DNA from: Rhizobium sp. RCAM05350
GTDB taxonomy: Bacteria; Pseudomonadota; Alphaproteobacteria; Rhizobiales; Rhizobiaceae
Direction: 5' to 3'
Length of the DNA stretch: 64,000 nucleotides
NCBI GenBank assembly: GCA_024426085.1
Contig: CP087974.1
Location: 1 to 64,000, forward strand
Both the position numbers and the translations under genes were made by a program. The notes beneath the pieces were generated by a model, which saw nothing but the letters and a program-made list of their open reading frames with translations, ran no database searches and was not told the origin of the DNA. Positions 30,175-39,879 of this stretch are shown here, in pieces. Position 1 is the first letter of the stretch; each line of letters opens with the position of its first letter.

Positions 30175-30330
30175 TCAAATCGTCACCTGCTCTCCGATCT
30201 CGACGATACGGTTGGCGGGAAGCCTGAAGTAGGTCGAGGGGTCGATGCCAAGGCCGGAAAGGGCGATGTAGATGTTGTCCTGCCATTTTGGCAGACCTGA
30301 ATTCGGATCGCCGACAGGTGTCCTCTTTGG
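30175..30330 (-). pseudogene. kup: Kup potassium transporter, C-terminal remnant
   Basis: Reads RTPVGDPNSGLPKWQDNIYI, then ALSGLGIDPSTYFRLPANRI then VEIGEQVTI and stop. This is the typical end of Kup proteins (YF-x-[IL]-P-x-x-x-[IV]-VE-[IL]-G-x-QV). Upstream of about 30330 the relation is lost, and all membrane segments are missing. It is the edge of a gene removed by rearrangement. Confidence 0.7.
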
Positions 30331-30426
30331 ACCGACAAGCTCCGGTCCTATGGTGCGGCGAAGCGGGAGGTCATGCCCGTCGAGCATCGTTCCCAAAGGG
30401 CGGAAAACTCTCATCAGCCGATCCAA

Positions 30427-30604
30427 AGACGGGAAAGGATCATGAAGCGCTTCAAGTCAGAACGACAATGCCACCGCTTCGTCGCCATTCACGGCCCGAT
30501 CGCCAACCTCTCCCAAATTCCCGCCAAGACATTCCATCTCACCATAATCGCTAGCTGCGAGTGGCCGCGATGCAGATGTCGAGCGAGCTCGCCCGTCTTC
30601 AGGT
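30427..30604 (+). pseudogene. IS6-family transposase, C-terminal remnant
   Basis: RRERIMKRFKSERQCHRFVA then IHGPIANLSQIP matches the end of a second kind of IS6-family transposase (RRERxMxRFKSxxxxQRFLxxHxxIxNLF). It is followed in another frame by a HHHRKLRVAAMQMSSELA-like ending. No N-terminal part. It abuts the kup fragment and probably marks the recombination that truncated it. Confidence 0.6.
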
Positions 30605-30733
30605 AACCTGAACCGCAAACGTCGTGCCCTTCTTTGACCCGCGGCCGATAAGTTTACAGCGCAGTGGCGCGGGTCGCGTTCAATTTGCGCTCCCCCATAT
30701 GCCTTGTGGCTCGGGTGAAGAACAGGCTGGCTG

Positions 30734-31646
30734 CTAACGCTCGAAGGGTTCGCCGAGCGAGGCGACGCCGTTCAGCTTCAGCAGGCGTCGATCTGCCGAG
30801 ATGATGCCGAGCACGATGATCGTGACGAGATAGGGCAGGCTCGACAGCAACTGCGAGGGGGACATTCATTCCTGTCGCCTGGGCTGCGAGCCCCATTAGG
30901 GACACGGCACCGAAGAGGCAGGCGCCGAGGAAGATGCGGCCGGTCAGCCATGTGCCGAAGACCACGAGGGCGATGGCAATCCAGCCGCGACCGGCAATCA
31001 TCCCATCGGCCCAAAGCGGGGTGTAGATCACCGCAGCATAGGCGCCGGCAAAGCCTGCCATCGCGCCGCCGAAGGCGATGGCCAGCACGCGAACAGAGAT
31101 GACTGGATAGCCGATGGCGTGGGCAGCTTTCGGATTCTCGCCGACGGCGCGGATGACGAGGCCGAGCTTGGTGTAGGTGAACATCGCCCATATTCCGAAC
31201 GTTGCCACCAGAGAAATCCACACGACGATATCCTGGATGAAAAGTCCGCCGACGATCGGAATGTCGGACAGCCAAGGAAAGGCAAGCTTCGGCAGCGCCT
31301 TGACCGTCAGGCTTTCATAGGTCTTCCCGAAAAGTGCGGAGAGGCCCTGGCCAAGAATGCCGATCGCCAGACCCGTGGCCACCTGGTTTGCCCGAAATCC
31401 GAGCGCGACAATGGCGAACACCAGCGAAAGTGCAGCACTGCCGAGCCCCGCGACAACGAAACCCAAAAAATGTCCGCCGCCATGATAGACGATGATGAAA
31501 GCGAGCACCGCGCCAAAGGCCATCAGCCCCTCGACCCCGAGGTTGAGGACCCCGGCGCGCTCGACGACCAGCTCGCCGAGGGCGGCGAGAAGAAACGGCG
31601 TCGCAGCTGCGAGCATGCCGGAAATGATGAACTCAATGGCGTTCAT
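30734..31646 (-). CDS. ABC transporter permease 2 of BMP-type nucleoside/purine system, one frameshift
   Basis: Inner-membrane permease of about 304 residues. Starts at ATG 31646, overlapping the upstream permease stop (ATGA). Many hydrophobic segments and ERAGVLNLGVEGLMAFGAV, GLVIRAVGENPKAAHAIGYP identify it as the second permease of BMP-family (YufQ/NupC-type) importers. Near 30865 one extra C in a C-run shifts the frame; the corrected end reads QLLSSLPYLVTIIVLGIISA and DRRLLKLNGVASLGEPFER. Last gene of the long minus-strand operon that starts at 39372 or 38937. Confidence 0.9.
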
Positions 31647-32753
31647 GATGGACTCCGGTGGGCGGTCTTTTGAGTGGCTTGCGGCCATTCAAGGCGGTAA
31701 CGCACGAAGGCAACAGCGACGAGATAGGCAAGCAGAAGGCTGCCCTGAAACACGCGAACGGCGGCGATCGGCAGGTTCGCCGAGACCATGGCATTGTCGC
31801 CGCCGATATAGATGACGGCCATGACCAGTGCGGAGATGATGATGCCGATCGGGTGCAGGCCGCCGAGATAGGCGACGATAATGGCCGCATAACCGTAGCC
31901 GGTGGAGATCGAGCGCTGCAGCTGGCCGAGCGGTCCGGCGACCTCGGCCGCCCCGGCAAGACCTGCGGCAAAGCCACCGATCAAAAGAGAAAGCCAGATT
32001 GCCCAGCTTTCGTTGAAGCCGGCATAGCCGGCCGCCCGCGGCGCAAGCCCGCCGACCTGCAGCTTGTAACCGGAGAAGCTCTTCTGCATGAACACCCAAG
32101 CGGCCAGCGACAAAGCGAGGGTGATGAGAAGCGAGACATTGACGCGCGTACCGGAAATCAGCGTCGGCACCATCGCGTCGTACTGGAACATCACGGATTG
32201 GGGGAAATTGAAGCCGTTCGGATCCTTCCAGGGGCCGAGCAGCAGATAGTTGAGCAGTTGTGCGGCCACAAGGGTCAACATCAGCGAAACCAGGATCTCA
32301 TTGGCATTCAGCCGGACCCGCCAGAAAGCGGTGAGCGAGGCCCAAAGCGCTCCGCCGATTGCCCCGAGCAGCAGCATTGCAGGCCATATCCACTGGCCCG
32401 TTGCCTGCGGAAACCAGACGGGAATGGCGGAGGCGAATATCGCTCCCAGAATGAATTGACCCTCGGCACCGATGTTAAAGATTTTTGCGCGAAACCCGAT
32501 TGCCAGCCCTTGTGCCATGAGGAGGAGCGGGCCTGCTTTCAGCAGCACTTCCGAAAACGACGCCCAGGAGAGGAAGGGCTCGAGAAGCATCGCATAGACG
32601 ACGGCGATCGGGTTACGGCCCATCAGTACGTAAAGGCCGAGATTGAGGACGATGGCGACCGCCAGCGCGACGACAGGCGCAAGCAGGGTGGCGGCCAGTG
32701 ACGCGCTCGCGGCGCACGAGGCTGGGAAGGAAAGCCATGGACCAGACACTCAT
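31643..32753 (-). CDS. ABC transporter permease 1 of BMP-type nucleoside/purine system, one frameshift
   Basis: About 370 residues, YufP/NupB-type permease. The true start is probably ATG 32753, which overlaps the ATPase stop (ATGA), with one indel near 32705 (MSVWSMAFLPSLVRRER then ASLAATLLAPVVALAVAI); GTG 32749 is an open-frame alternative. Contains GFRAKIFNIGAEGQFILGAI, the conserved cytoplasmic loop of this family, and about nine membrane segments. Forms a heterodimer with the next permease. Confidence 0.9.
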
Positions 32754-34271
32754 GCGTGGGCCTTCTCGGGCGACCGTTGCGCCCCGATCATGTATCTGCC
32801 GATTTCCTCGGGCTTGGTGTCGCGGGTAACGAGCGGCGAACTGAGCGCCCCGTGATGCAGCACCTGGATGAAATCGCACAGTTCAGAACAACTCTTCGAG
32901 TTCTTCGGATATGACGAGGATCGCCATGCCTTCATTGCGCAACGCCACAAGCCGACTTCGCACGGCTGACGCCGCGCCGATATCGACGCCCCAGGTGGGT
33001 TGCGCCACGAACAGCAGCTTTGGCGATAGCATGATTTCCCGCCCGACAATGAACTTCTGCAGATTGCCGCCGGACAGGCTGCCTGCTTCCGCGTCCGGGC
33101 CGGGTGTGCGGACATCATATTGTCGAATGCAATCTTCAGTGAACGCAGTCGCGCGCCTTGTCGACCAGACCGTGCCGCAGAAGCTTGAGCGGATGGGCCG
33201 TCAACAGGCTGTTGAGGACGAGCGACATTTCCGGCACGGCGCCGCGACCGAGGCGGTCCTCCGGCACGAAAGCGAATCCGAGTTTTCTGCGGGCGGCCGC
33301 ATCGAGCCTGCCGACGTCCCTTCCCATCATATAGATCCGGTCGCGCTGTTCACGTCCAAGCAAGGTCTCGCCGGATATCAGCGCGGCAAGCTCGCTTTGG
33401 CCGTTGCCGGAAATCCCAGCGATTCCGAGAATTTCGCCTGCCCGCACCTCAAGGCTGATGCCGGAGAGCGGCACACCGAAAGGGTCGGTGGGTTTATGGT
33501 CGAGGCCGATGATCTCGAGCTGTTTTTCGCCGCCGGACCGTGGCAGCGCCGGCATTGGTGCCGGCATGTCGCGGCCGATCATCATGCGGGCAAGGTCATG
33601 GGCATCGTGCTCGCGTGGATCGACATCCCCGTGACTCGCCCGCCGCGCAGGATGGTCGCCCGATCGCAGATCGCCCGGATTTCCTCCAGCTTGTGGGAAA
33701 TGAAGAGGATGGAAACGCCGCCGTCACGCAGCCGGCGCAAGGTCTCGAAGAGCTTTTCTACCAGTTGCGGCGGCAGGACAGAGGTAGGTTCGTCCAGGAT
33801 GAGCAGCTTCGGATTGGTCATCAGGCAGCGGATGATCTCCACCCGCTGCCGTTCGCCAACGGAGAGTGCATGCACGTGGGCGAGCGGATCGACGTCAAGG
33901 CCGAACTCCCGCCCAAGCGCTTTGATGCGCTCCTTGAGATCGGCTTTTCGCCCAGGCACGACCAGCCGAATGTTTTCCACCACGGTCAAAGTCTCGAACA
34001 GCGAGAAGTGCTGGAAGACCATGCCGATGCCCTTGCGTCTCGCGTCCGCAGGAGAGGCAAGGTGCAAGGGCCGACCTTCCCAGATGACGGTCCCGTCGTC
34101 CGGCTGCTCGACGCCGTAGATCAGTTTCATCAGCGTCGATTTTCCCGCCCCGTTTTCTCCGAGGATCGCATGGATCGACTGTGGGGCCACATCCAGATCG
34201 ATTGCCTGATTGGCATGGATCTGGCCGCAGCTCTTGGAAATGCCGCGGAGCGACAGGAGCGGGATGGTCAT
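32750..34271 (-). CDS. ABC transporter ATPase (double nucleotide-binding domain), BMP-type system, about four frameshifts
   Basis: About 507 residues. The first domain is complete in one frame: Walker A GENGAGKSTL, ALSVGERQRVEI signature, LLILDEPTSVL Walker B. The second domain starts at LEVRAGEILGIAGISGNGQS, and its signature SLSGGNLQKFIVGRE is visible only across frames. Shifts lie near 33580, 33130, 33020 and 32895. The second Walker B reads LFVAQPTWGVDIGA, the degenerate form usual in sugar/nucleoside ATPases (MglA/YufO type). Starts three bases after the substrate-binding gene, on the same strand. Confidence 0.88.
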
Positions 34272-34274
34272 GGC

Positions 34275-35372
34275 TTATTTCGGCAGCGGCGTGGTCACGC
34301 CCTTGACGTGCCAATCTAATGCGACGATCTCAACATCGGGCATAGTCGTCCCGGCAGCCACGCCTTCGCTGCCGTCGGCCTTGGTGATAGGCCCGGTGAA
34401 CGGCGAGAAGCTTCCATCGGCGATTTTCGCCTCGATCTCCTTGATCTTGGTCATCACATCGGCTGGGACGTCTGGGCTCCAGTCGATCACTTCGACAACC
34501 TTTTCGGCGACGCCGAGGAAGGTATTGGCGCCCTTGAACGTGCCCGCGAGATGCGCATCGACAGACGCCTTGAAGAATGGTGACCAGTCGGTCGAAATGC
34601 AGCCGAGATAGGTTTTCGGCGCGTATTTCTTCATCGACGAGTTGAGGTTGAACGAATAGACGCCAGCCTCCTCGCAGGCGGCGATGACAGACGGCGTATC
34701 CTGCGCATTGGAAAAGATCACGTCGCATTTCTGCGCGATCAGGGCCTTGGCGGCTTCCTGCTCCTTGGCCGGGTCGAACCAGGAATTCACCCACACCACT
34801 GATACCTCGATATCCGGCTTGACCGCCTGGGCACCCAGCGTGAAGGCGTTGATGGTGGTGATCAGTTCCGGGATTGCGAAGGCGGATACGGAGCCGAGCT
34901 TGCCGGTTTTGCTGAGCGCTGCGGCCGCCATGCCAAGCAGATAGGAGCCCTGGAAATACTTGGCGGCGAAGGGCGAAAAGTTCGGCGCGACCTGGAAGCC
35001 CGATGCGTGCAGCACCGTGACGCTCGGATCGCGGCGGGCGAGTTGAAGCGCGCCGTTCTGATAGCCGAACGAGCCGGCAATCAGGAACTTGTTTCCGTCA
35101 GCGACGGTCTTGGTCATGATGCGGTCGGCATCGGGACCTTCGGCAATGTTTTCGAGAATGGTGACTTTCACCTTGTCGCCATAGGCTGCCCTGATGGGAT
35201 CGAGGCCAGCGGCAAGAGCATGGCCCCAACCGACATCGCCGACGGGAGAGGGAACGACGAGCGTGATGCCGAGCGGCTCATCTGCAGCAAAGGCAAGGCG
35301 GCTGCCGAATGCACCGGCAAGGCCGGTGGCGGCAGCGGCCTTCATCAGGTTTCTGCGGGTCAGGTTGTTCAT
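34275..35372 (-). CDS. BMP-family substrate-binding protein (nucleoside/purine type)
   Basis: Intact, 365 residues. A twin-arginine-like signal (TRRNLMKAAAATGLAGAFG, cut near FAA-DEP) sends it to the periplasm. The body shows the BMP/PnrA fold: ITLVVPSPVGDVGWGHALAA, AGSFGYQNGALQLARRDPSV, YLLGMAAAALSKTGKLGSVS. Known relatives bind purine nucleosides or nucleobase-like ligands. Preceded by AAGAGGGA as ribosome binding site. Between the amidohydrolase gene and the ABC ATPase gene, so the imported compound is likely the substrate of the enzymes upstream. Confidence 0.93.
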   Translation of the reverse strand: MNNLTRRNLMKAAAATGLAGAFGSRLAFAADEPLGITLVVPSPVGDVGWGHALAAGLDPIRAAYGDKVKVTILENIAEGPDADRIMTKTVADGNKFLIAGSFGYQNGALQLARRDPSVTVLHASGFQVAPNFSPFAAKYFQGSYLLGMAAAALSKTGKLGSVSAFAIPELITTINAFTLGAQAVKPDIEVSVVWVNSWFDPAKEQEAAKALIAQKCDVIFSNAQDTPSVIAACEEAGVYSFNLNSSMKKYAPKTYLGCISTDWSPFFKASVDAHLAGTFKGANTFLGVAEKVVEVIDWSPDVPADVMTKIKEIEAKIADGSFSPFTGPITKADGSEGVAAGTTMPDVEIVALDWHVKGVTTPLPK

Positions 35373-35397
35373 TGTCTCAGTTCCCTCTTTTGGTTTT

Positions 35398-36775
35398 TTA
35401 GAATTCCACTGTAGCGAGTGCCGCCTCGGCATCGGCAAACAGTTTCGCTTCGTCGAGCCCAGGGAATTCGCCCTTTTGCCAGACAATGCGGCCGTTGATC
35501 ATGGTCATGTCGGTCGCCATGCCGATGCCGACGCGGGGGATCAGGCTCAGCGGATCATGCCGTGTACCGACATAGTCCATGCGGCGGGTGTCGATGGCAA
35601 AAGGTCGGCGGCCATGCCGGGCGCAAGCCGGCCGATGTCGCGCCGGCCGAGCAGGCTCGCGCCGCCGGTCGTGGCGTAGCTGAGGAAATCGACCGGTGGC
35701 GGTACGGGATGGGCGCGGCTGGAAGCCACGAGGCACTGCAGCATGTAGGCCGAGTGCAGGCAGTGCATCAGGTTGGAATTGTCATTGGAAGCGGCGCCGT
35801 CGCAGCCGAGGCCGACGCGCAGGCCGAAGGCCGACATTGCCGGGATGTCGGTGACTTCGGCACCGACCAGATAGACCGGTTCCGGGCAATGCGCGACGCC
35901 GGTGCCGCTGGCTGCCATCGTCCTCAACTCGTCGTGGGTCAGTTCCCAGCAATGGGCATAGAAGGCATCTGGACCTGCAAAGCCAAGCTCCTCTAGATAG
36001 TCGACAGTGCGCATGCCGTGGCGGGCTTGAATGACCGGGCTTTCGCCCTCACCGACATGGGTGTGCATCATCACGCCTCGATCGCGTGCCAGCGCCACCG
36101 ATTCCACGAAGGTCTCGCGGTAGCAATTTACCGGCTGACACGGCGCGACTATGACCTGGCGCATGCTGAAGGGGGTGGTGTCGTGATAGGTGTCGATCAG
36201 GCGCGCGCAGTCGGCAATGAATTCGTCCGTTGTTTCCAGCATCTCGTCGGGGAATGGTCGAGCCTTCCGACTTCGGCAGGGTATTGCCACCGCGGCCCGC
36301 ATGGAAGCGCATGCCGAGCAGTTCGGCGGCTTCAAACTGGCGGTCGATCAGCAGCTTACCGGCGTGACGGGGGAAATTATACTGGTGGTCGAAGGCCGTG
36401 GTGCAGCCGTGCTTGATCATCTCGGCCATCGCGGTCAACGAGGAATGATAGAAGCATTCCTCGTTCAGCTGCGAGAAGATCGGGTAGATGCGGTCCAGCC
36501 ATTCGAGGACCGACAGCTTTGTCCAGTCGAGTTCGGCGCGGTTACGCACGAAGCACTGGAAGAAGTGGTGGTGGGTGTTGACCAGCCCCGGATAGACGAA
36601 CCAGCCACTGGCGTCTTGCACGGTCGTTCCCGCGGGCAGCGTTTCCCCCGAGATTTGCGCCGATCGCCTGGATAGCCGGACCGTTGGTCAAGAGGTCGAC
36701 ATTACGATGGACGACTGGCCCCTTGCCATCATCGACGATCACGGCTGCACAATTCTTCAGAAGATGGCCGGTCAT
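35398..36775 (-). CDS. 8-oxoguanine-deaminase-like amidohydrolase, about three frameshifts
   Basis: Amidohydrolase-superfamily enzyme of about 458 residues. Metal-site motifs in order: PGLVNTHHHFFQ, MMHTHVGE, FYAHCWELTHDE, GVAHCPEP and GLGCDGAASNDN, giving the His/Asp set expected for aminohydrolases. FFQCFVRNRAELDWTKLSVL then EWLDRIYPIF is close to 8-oxoguanine deaminase, which converts 8-oxoguanine to urate. Shifts lie near 36610, 36265 and 35600. Starts one base after the GST stop. In this operon it most likely removes an exocyclic amino group from an imported purine; the precise base is unknown. Confidence 0.82.
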
Positions 36776-36776
36776 G

Positions 36777-37434
36777 TCATGCCTCGCCCGGTTCGATATG
36801 AGGTTCGGGCTTCAGTTCATGCAGCCGGTGAATGCCGGGCATCTCGATGAAACGATTAAGACTACGCAGCGCCCGCGACCAGAGCCGGATCGCGGGATAG
36901 GGGTCGAGCGACACACCACCGTCGGGGGCGAGCGCGACGTATGGGAAGCAGGCAATGTCAGCGACCGTCGGCCGGTCGGCGGCAAGGAAGCGCATGCCGC
37001 GAAGGCTCTGCTCGACCAGGCCCGCTTCCAGCTCGCGAAGGGCCAAAATCCCTTGAGCCTGCAATGCGCCGATATCACCCGGCCGCAGCAGCATTTCGGT
37101 CAGCCTTGCGCCACCAAGACTTGCCGTCAGCCGGCCGGAAAAGGACAGCCATTGCTGCACGCGCGGCTTCCTCAGCGCTTGCGCCGGCAAGCCATTCCGG
37201 CGCCGCCTTGGCGGCGAGATAGACGAGGATGGCCGAGGATTCGGTCAGGATCAGATCGCCGTCCTCGAGGATTGGGATCGAGCCGGCCGGATTGAGCGCC
37301 AGGAGTTCAGCGCCCTTGTGTTCGGCGCCGGGGTGGAAATCCACCGGGCGGATATCAAGCTTCACGCCGGTGAGCGCCGCCATCAGGCGCACCTTGTAGC
37401 AGCTGGGGGAGAGAATGTAATCGTAGAGCTTCAT
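36777..37434 (-). CDS. Glutathione S-transferase-like protein, one frameshift
   Basis: About 219 residues. N-terminal thioredoxin fold (MKLYDYILSPSCYKVRLMAA ... NPAGSIPILEDGDLILTESS) with the conserved cis-Pro and Glu-Ser of the glutathione site; C-terminal helical domain (AADRPTVADIACFPYVALAP). Frame moves near 37160. Start overlaps the oxygenase stop by four bases (ATGA), so the two are made together. In caffeine-degrading pseudomonads a GST-like protein, NdmE, is a structural partner of a Rieske-less oxygenase, NdmC; the gene order here invites the same reading. Confidence 0.88.
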
Positions 37435-38287
37435 TGGGCCACCAGTTGTGCGCCATAGGTGTAGTTGTGGCGTTTGAGCCAGCGCCGATAGGCGACCGAA
37501 GTAAGATCGGCCCGGGTCGGGATTTCCATGCCGGGGTCGAGCGGCAGAAGGCGCGGGATCTGGTTTTCGAGGATCGACCGGTCCTGCAGGAAGATTGTCT
37601 GCTGGAAATGAATGAGGTCGGTCAGGGACGTCGTGTCATCGAACAGCGCCATCCACGGCCAGACGTCGCACAGGTCTTCGGCAAGCGGCTGAACGAACAG
37701 AGTGATGACATCCCATTCGCTTGGGCGCGGTGGGCATGTCTTGTAGAGAACCGAACAGGTAGGGGCCGGCACGCGGTACATGTATTCCGTAGTGATACCG
37801 CCACTTGCGGACTTCGCTGCCTGCGGCTGATAGAATTTTACCTGCGTCGCCCAGACTTCATCGACATCCTCGTGAATCTCGACCTTATAGTTCTGGACTT
37901 CAGTGTGGGGCTCGGCGCCGAGGATATCGGTGTGCACGAAGGGGAAGTGGGCGATATCGAGGAAGTTTTCGACGGCGCGCAACGGCGAGCAGCGCACCCG
38001 GACCACGCCGACATCGACAAGCGGCGGCCGGGTTGATCGGCCTCGGGGATCGGGAAAAGCTCTTTCTTGGGTGTGCCGAGGGACGACCAGACATGGCCAT
38101 AGCGTACGCGTACCGGCAAGACGCGGCCGTTTTCCCCGGTTACCCTCGCATCGCCATTTTCATCACACGCAACCTCGATCGGCTCGCCCATCAGCGCGGT
38201 CTTGCGTCCTGCCTGATCGAGTTGGCTGAGCAGGCCGACCGGATACCATTCATCGATCATCTCATCGATCATCGCTTGCATGGTCAC
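37431..38287 (-). CDS. Oxygenase catalytic subunit without Rieske cluster (NdmC-like), one frameshift
   Basis: About 285 residues (31 kDa range, like NdmC). The mononuclear-iron site is visible: ENFLDIAHFPFVHTDILG (Asp-x2-His-x4-His) and later FLQDRSILENQIPRL with the third ligand Asp. The N-terminal 80 residues keep Rieske-like strands (DEWYPVGLLSQ, ALMGEPIEVACDENG, VRVRYGHVWSSLG), but the CxH and CxxH cluster loops are absent. Electrons must therefore come from another protein, most likely the Rieske protein encoded just upstream (ATGA overlap at 38284-38287). Frame shift near 38030. The substrate is unknown; N-demethylation or hydroxylation of a purine is suggested by context. Confidence 0.85.
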
Positions 38288-38937
38288 TGCGCGACCCCCT
38301 TTTTCTGAAGATCCTCGGCCTTGCGGCGCAGGCTTTCAACAGCTCTTGAGGCGGCGATGCGAGTAGCAGGGTCGGCCGTGCCCTTGATCAGCACATGGAT
38401 CAGTGTCTTGCCCTCGTCCTGGGCTGATAGCAGAAGGCAGATCGTCCCGGCGCTCTGGGCGAACTCGACGACACTTTCCGCGCTCGCCTTCGCGCCGACT
38501 GCGGACTCGATCGCGGCGACATCGGCAAGCGCCGTCAGGGAGCGCAGCGGAATGAGATCTTCAAGCCGGGGAGGCCCGTCCTCCGGCTGCCCCACAGCGA
38601 CCCAGATGACCCCATCGGATTCCTCGACCGCATGCGTTACCACCCGGATCGTCTTCGGCGGCACCAACCCTGGATGAGCCGGAATGCGAAGACAGTTTCC
38701 AGTCTGTGCATAGCTCCAGCCGTGATAGATGCAGGAAAGCGATTCGCCGCGCACGAAGCCGTGAGACAAACGCATTCCACGATGCGGACAGCGATCGGCC
38801 GATGCTGCTGCATGTCCTGAATCAGTTCGCCAGAGGGCAATTGATCCGGCTGATATCTGTGCCGGCATGACAGTTCCCGCCGGCAAATCTGCGGAAAGGG
38901 CGACTGGCGTCCACGAGCCCGTCGTGTCGGAATGCAT
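38284..38937 (-). CDS. Stand-alone Rieske [2Fe-2S] protein
   Basis: Intact, 217 residues. The cluster ligands are clear: CPHRGMRLSHG (Cys50, His52) and CIYHGWSY (Cys69, His72), then GNCLRIPAHPG and VWVAVG as in oxygenase alpha subunits. After residue 115 the sequence is not an iron-binding catalytic domain but a 100-residue helical/beta extension (LEDLIPLRSLTALADVAAIE ... HVLIKGTADPATRIAASRAV) that I do not recognise. No flavin or plant-type ferredoxin domain, unlike NdmD, so a separate reductase is needed. First gene of the tightly overlapping run toward the transporter. Confidence 0.9.
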   Translation of the reverse strand: MHSDTTGSWTPVALSADLPAGTVMPAQISAGSIALWRTDSGHAAASADRCPHRGMRLSHGFVRGESLSCIYHGWSYAQTGNCLRIPAHPGLVPPKTIRVVTHAVEESDGVIWVAVGQPEDGPPRLEDLIPLRSLTALADVAAIESAVGAKASAESVVEFAQSAGTICLLLSAQDEGKTLIHVLIKGTADPATRIAASRAVESLRRKAEDLQKKGVAQ

Positions 38938-39024
38938 GACTGAACTTTCTGAACAAAATCAAATAGTAGCCAAGTGTGCTCGTGCTGTCTGACGCATGAT
39001 ATTCCACCCGGCGGTTATCACGTT

Positions 39025-39041
39025 TGCATAAATTTTCTGCA
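39025..39041. promoter_or_regulatory. Near-perfect palindrome upstream of the oxygenase operon
   Basis: TGCATAAATTTTCTGCA, a 17-base palindrome with one mismatched pair, lies 88 bases ahead of the Rieske gene start on its upstream side, in AT-rich DNA. It is a candidate operator for a GntR/LacI-type regulator. No such regulator gene is adjacent. Confidence 0.5.
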
Positions 39042-39102
39042 TTAGCAAGAATGATCAAATAAAGTGCACAGGTTGTGTCTACCGCAGAAGTTCGCGTGTC
39101 TG

Positions 39103-39372
39103 TCAGGCGGTTTCTCGCTCCATCGACCTGCGCTCGATCGACTCGACCCAGACGTCGATTGGCCCCAGCGAACACCCCATTTCCATCATATCGATCAGCT
39201 CCTCCGGTCCTTCGACTTCCAGTTCAATCCTGTCGGTGCTGGCATGGGATATGGCCTGCGAAAGCCCCAGCTTGGCCGCATGACGCCGGATCCATGGCAC
39301 GAAGGAGGCGGCATCAAGATCGCCAAGGATAGTCATCCGTTCCCGGGTGGGACCGCTGTGTTGCTCTGTCAT
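39103..39372 (-). CDS. Acylphosphatase-like protein lacking the catalytic residues (89 aa)
   Basis: Pattern of the acylphosphatase fold: ASFVPWIRRHAAKLGLSQAI, then RIELEVEGPEELIDMMEMGC and VWVESIE. The family needs an Arg in GVxFR and an Asn in the strand after it; here these positions read SFV and ISH, so phosphatase activity is doubtful and a binding or regulatory role is more likely. Upstream of the Rieske gene on the same strand, separated by 165 bases with a palindrome between, so it may be first in the operon or a separate unit. Confidence 0.6.
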   Translation of the reverse strand: MTEQHSGPTRERMTILGDLDAASFVPWIRRHAAKLGLSQAISHASTDRIELEVEGPEELIDMMEMGCSLGPIDVWVESIERRSMERETA

Positions 39373-39879
39373 GGCGGACCTCGCATTTCATTTGCCTGTG
39401 CATAGAATAACGATTGGATAAGGCTGCGGAAGGGGGAGTTGTTGTACGAATGCCGATGTGGCCGATTTTGGCGTCCGTTTTCGCCGTCAGGGCGTCGTGT
39501 ATGCTCACTTCCTGATACGGACCGAGGAGGGGCGATTCCTGAGGAACGTGCGGATGTTGGGGGAGCTCCCGCGCGAAGGCGAAAGGCGCGGCTGAATAGT
39601 CTCGTGGACCTTGAGCGAGCATCCACCGTGATTCGGCTCCGCTGCAGCGCTCACGCGCAACAGCGGGGCCTTCGGTCTCGATTCCGTTCAAGGCGTGCAT
39701 TGCATGTCGGTGGATCTGCTTCCTCCTGTGTCACTTCTATAAACAGCCATCGGGACCAACTTTGCTATCGTTCAGATGACTGTTTTGTCGTTCTCCATCT
39801 GGATGGTAAAAAAAACCTAAGCTCCTGTGGTGGCCGGTCCCAATGGAAACCGGCCCCTTAACAAACCGACGTTAGGGCT
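39373..39879. other. Intergenic, no gene seen
   Basis: About 507 bases between two minus-strand genes. It should contain the promoter for 39372. No ORF with protein character and no riboswitch core I could recognise (a purine type was looked for because of the operon behind it). Confidence 0.45.

Noticed and set aside
39373..39879. Purine or xanthine-type riboswitch before the oxygenase operon
   Set aside because: I looked for the conserved cores and for a strong terminator-type hairpin near the start and found none; a covariance-model scan would be needed to exclude one.
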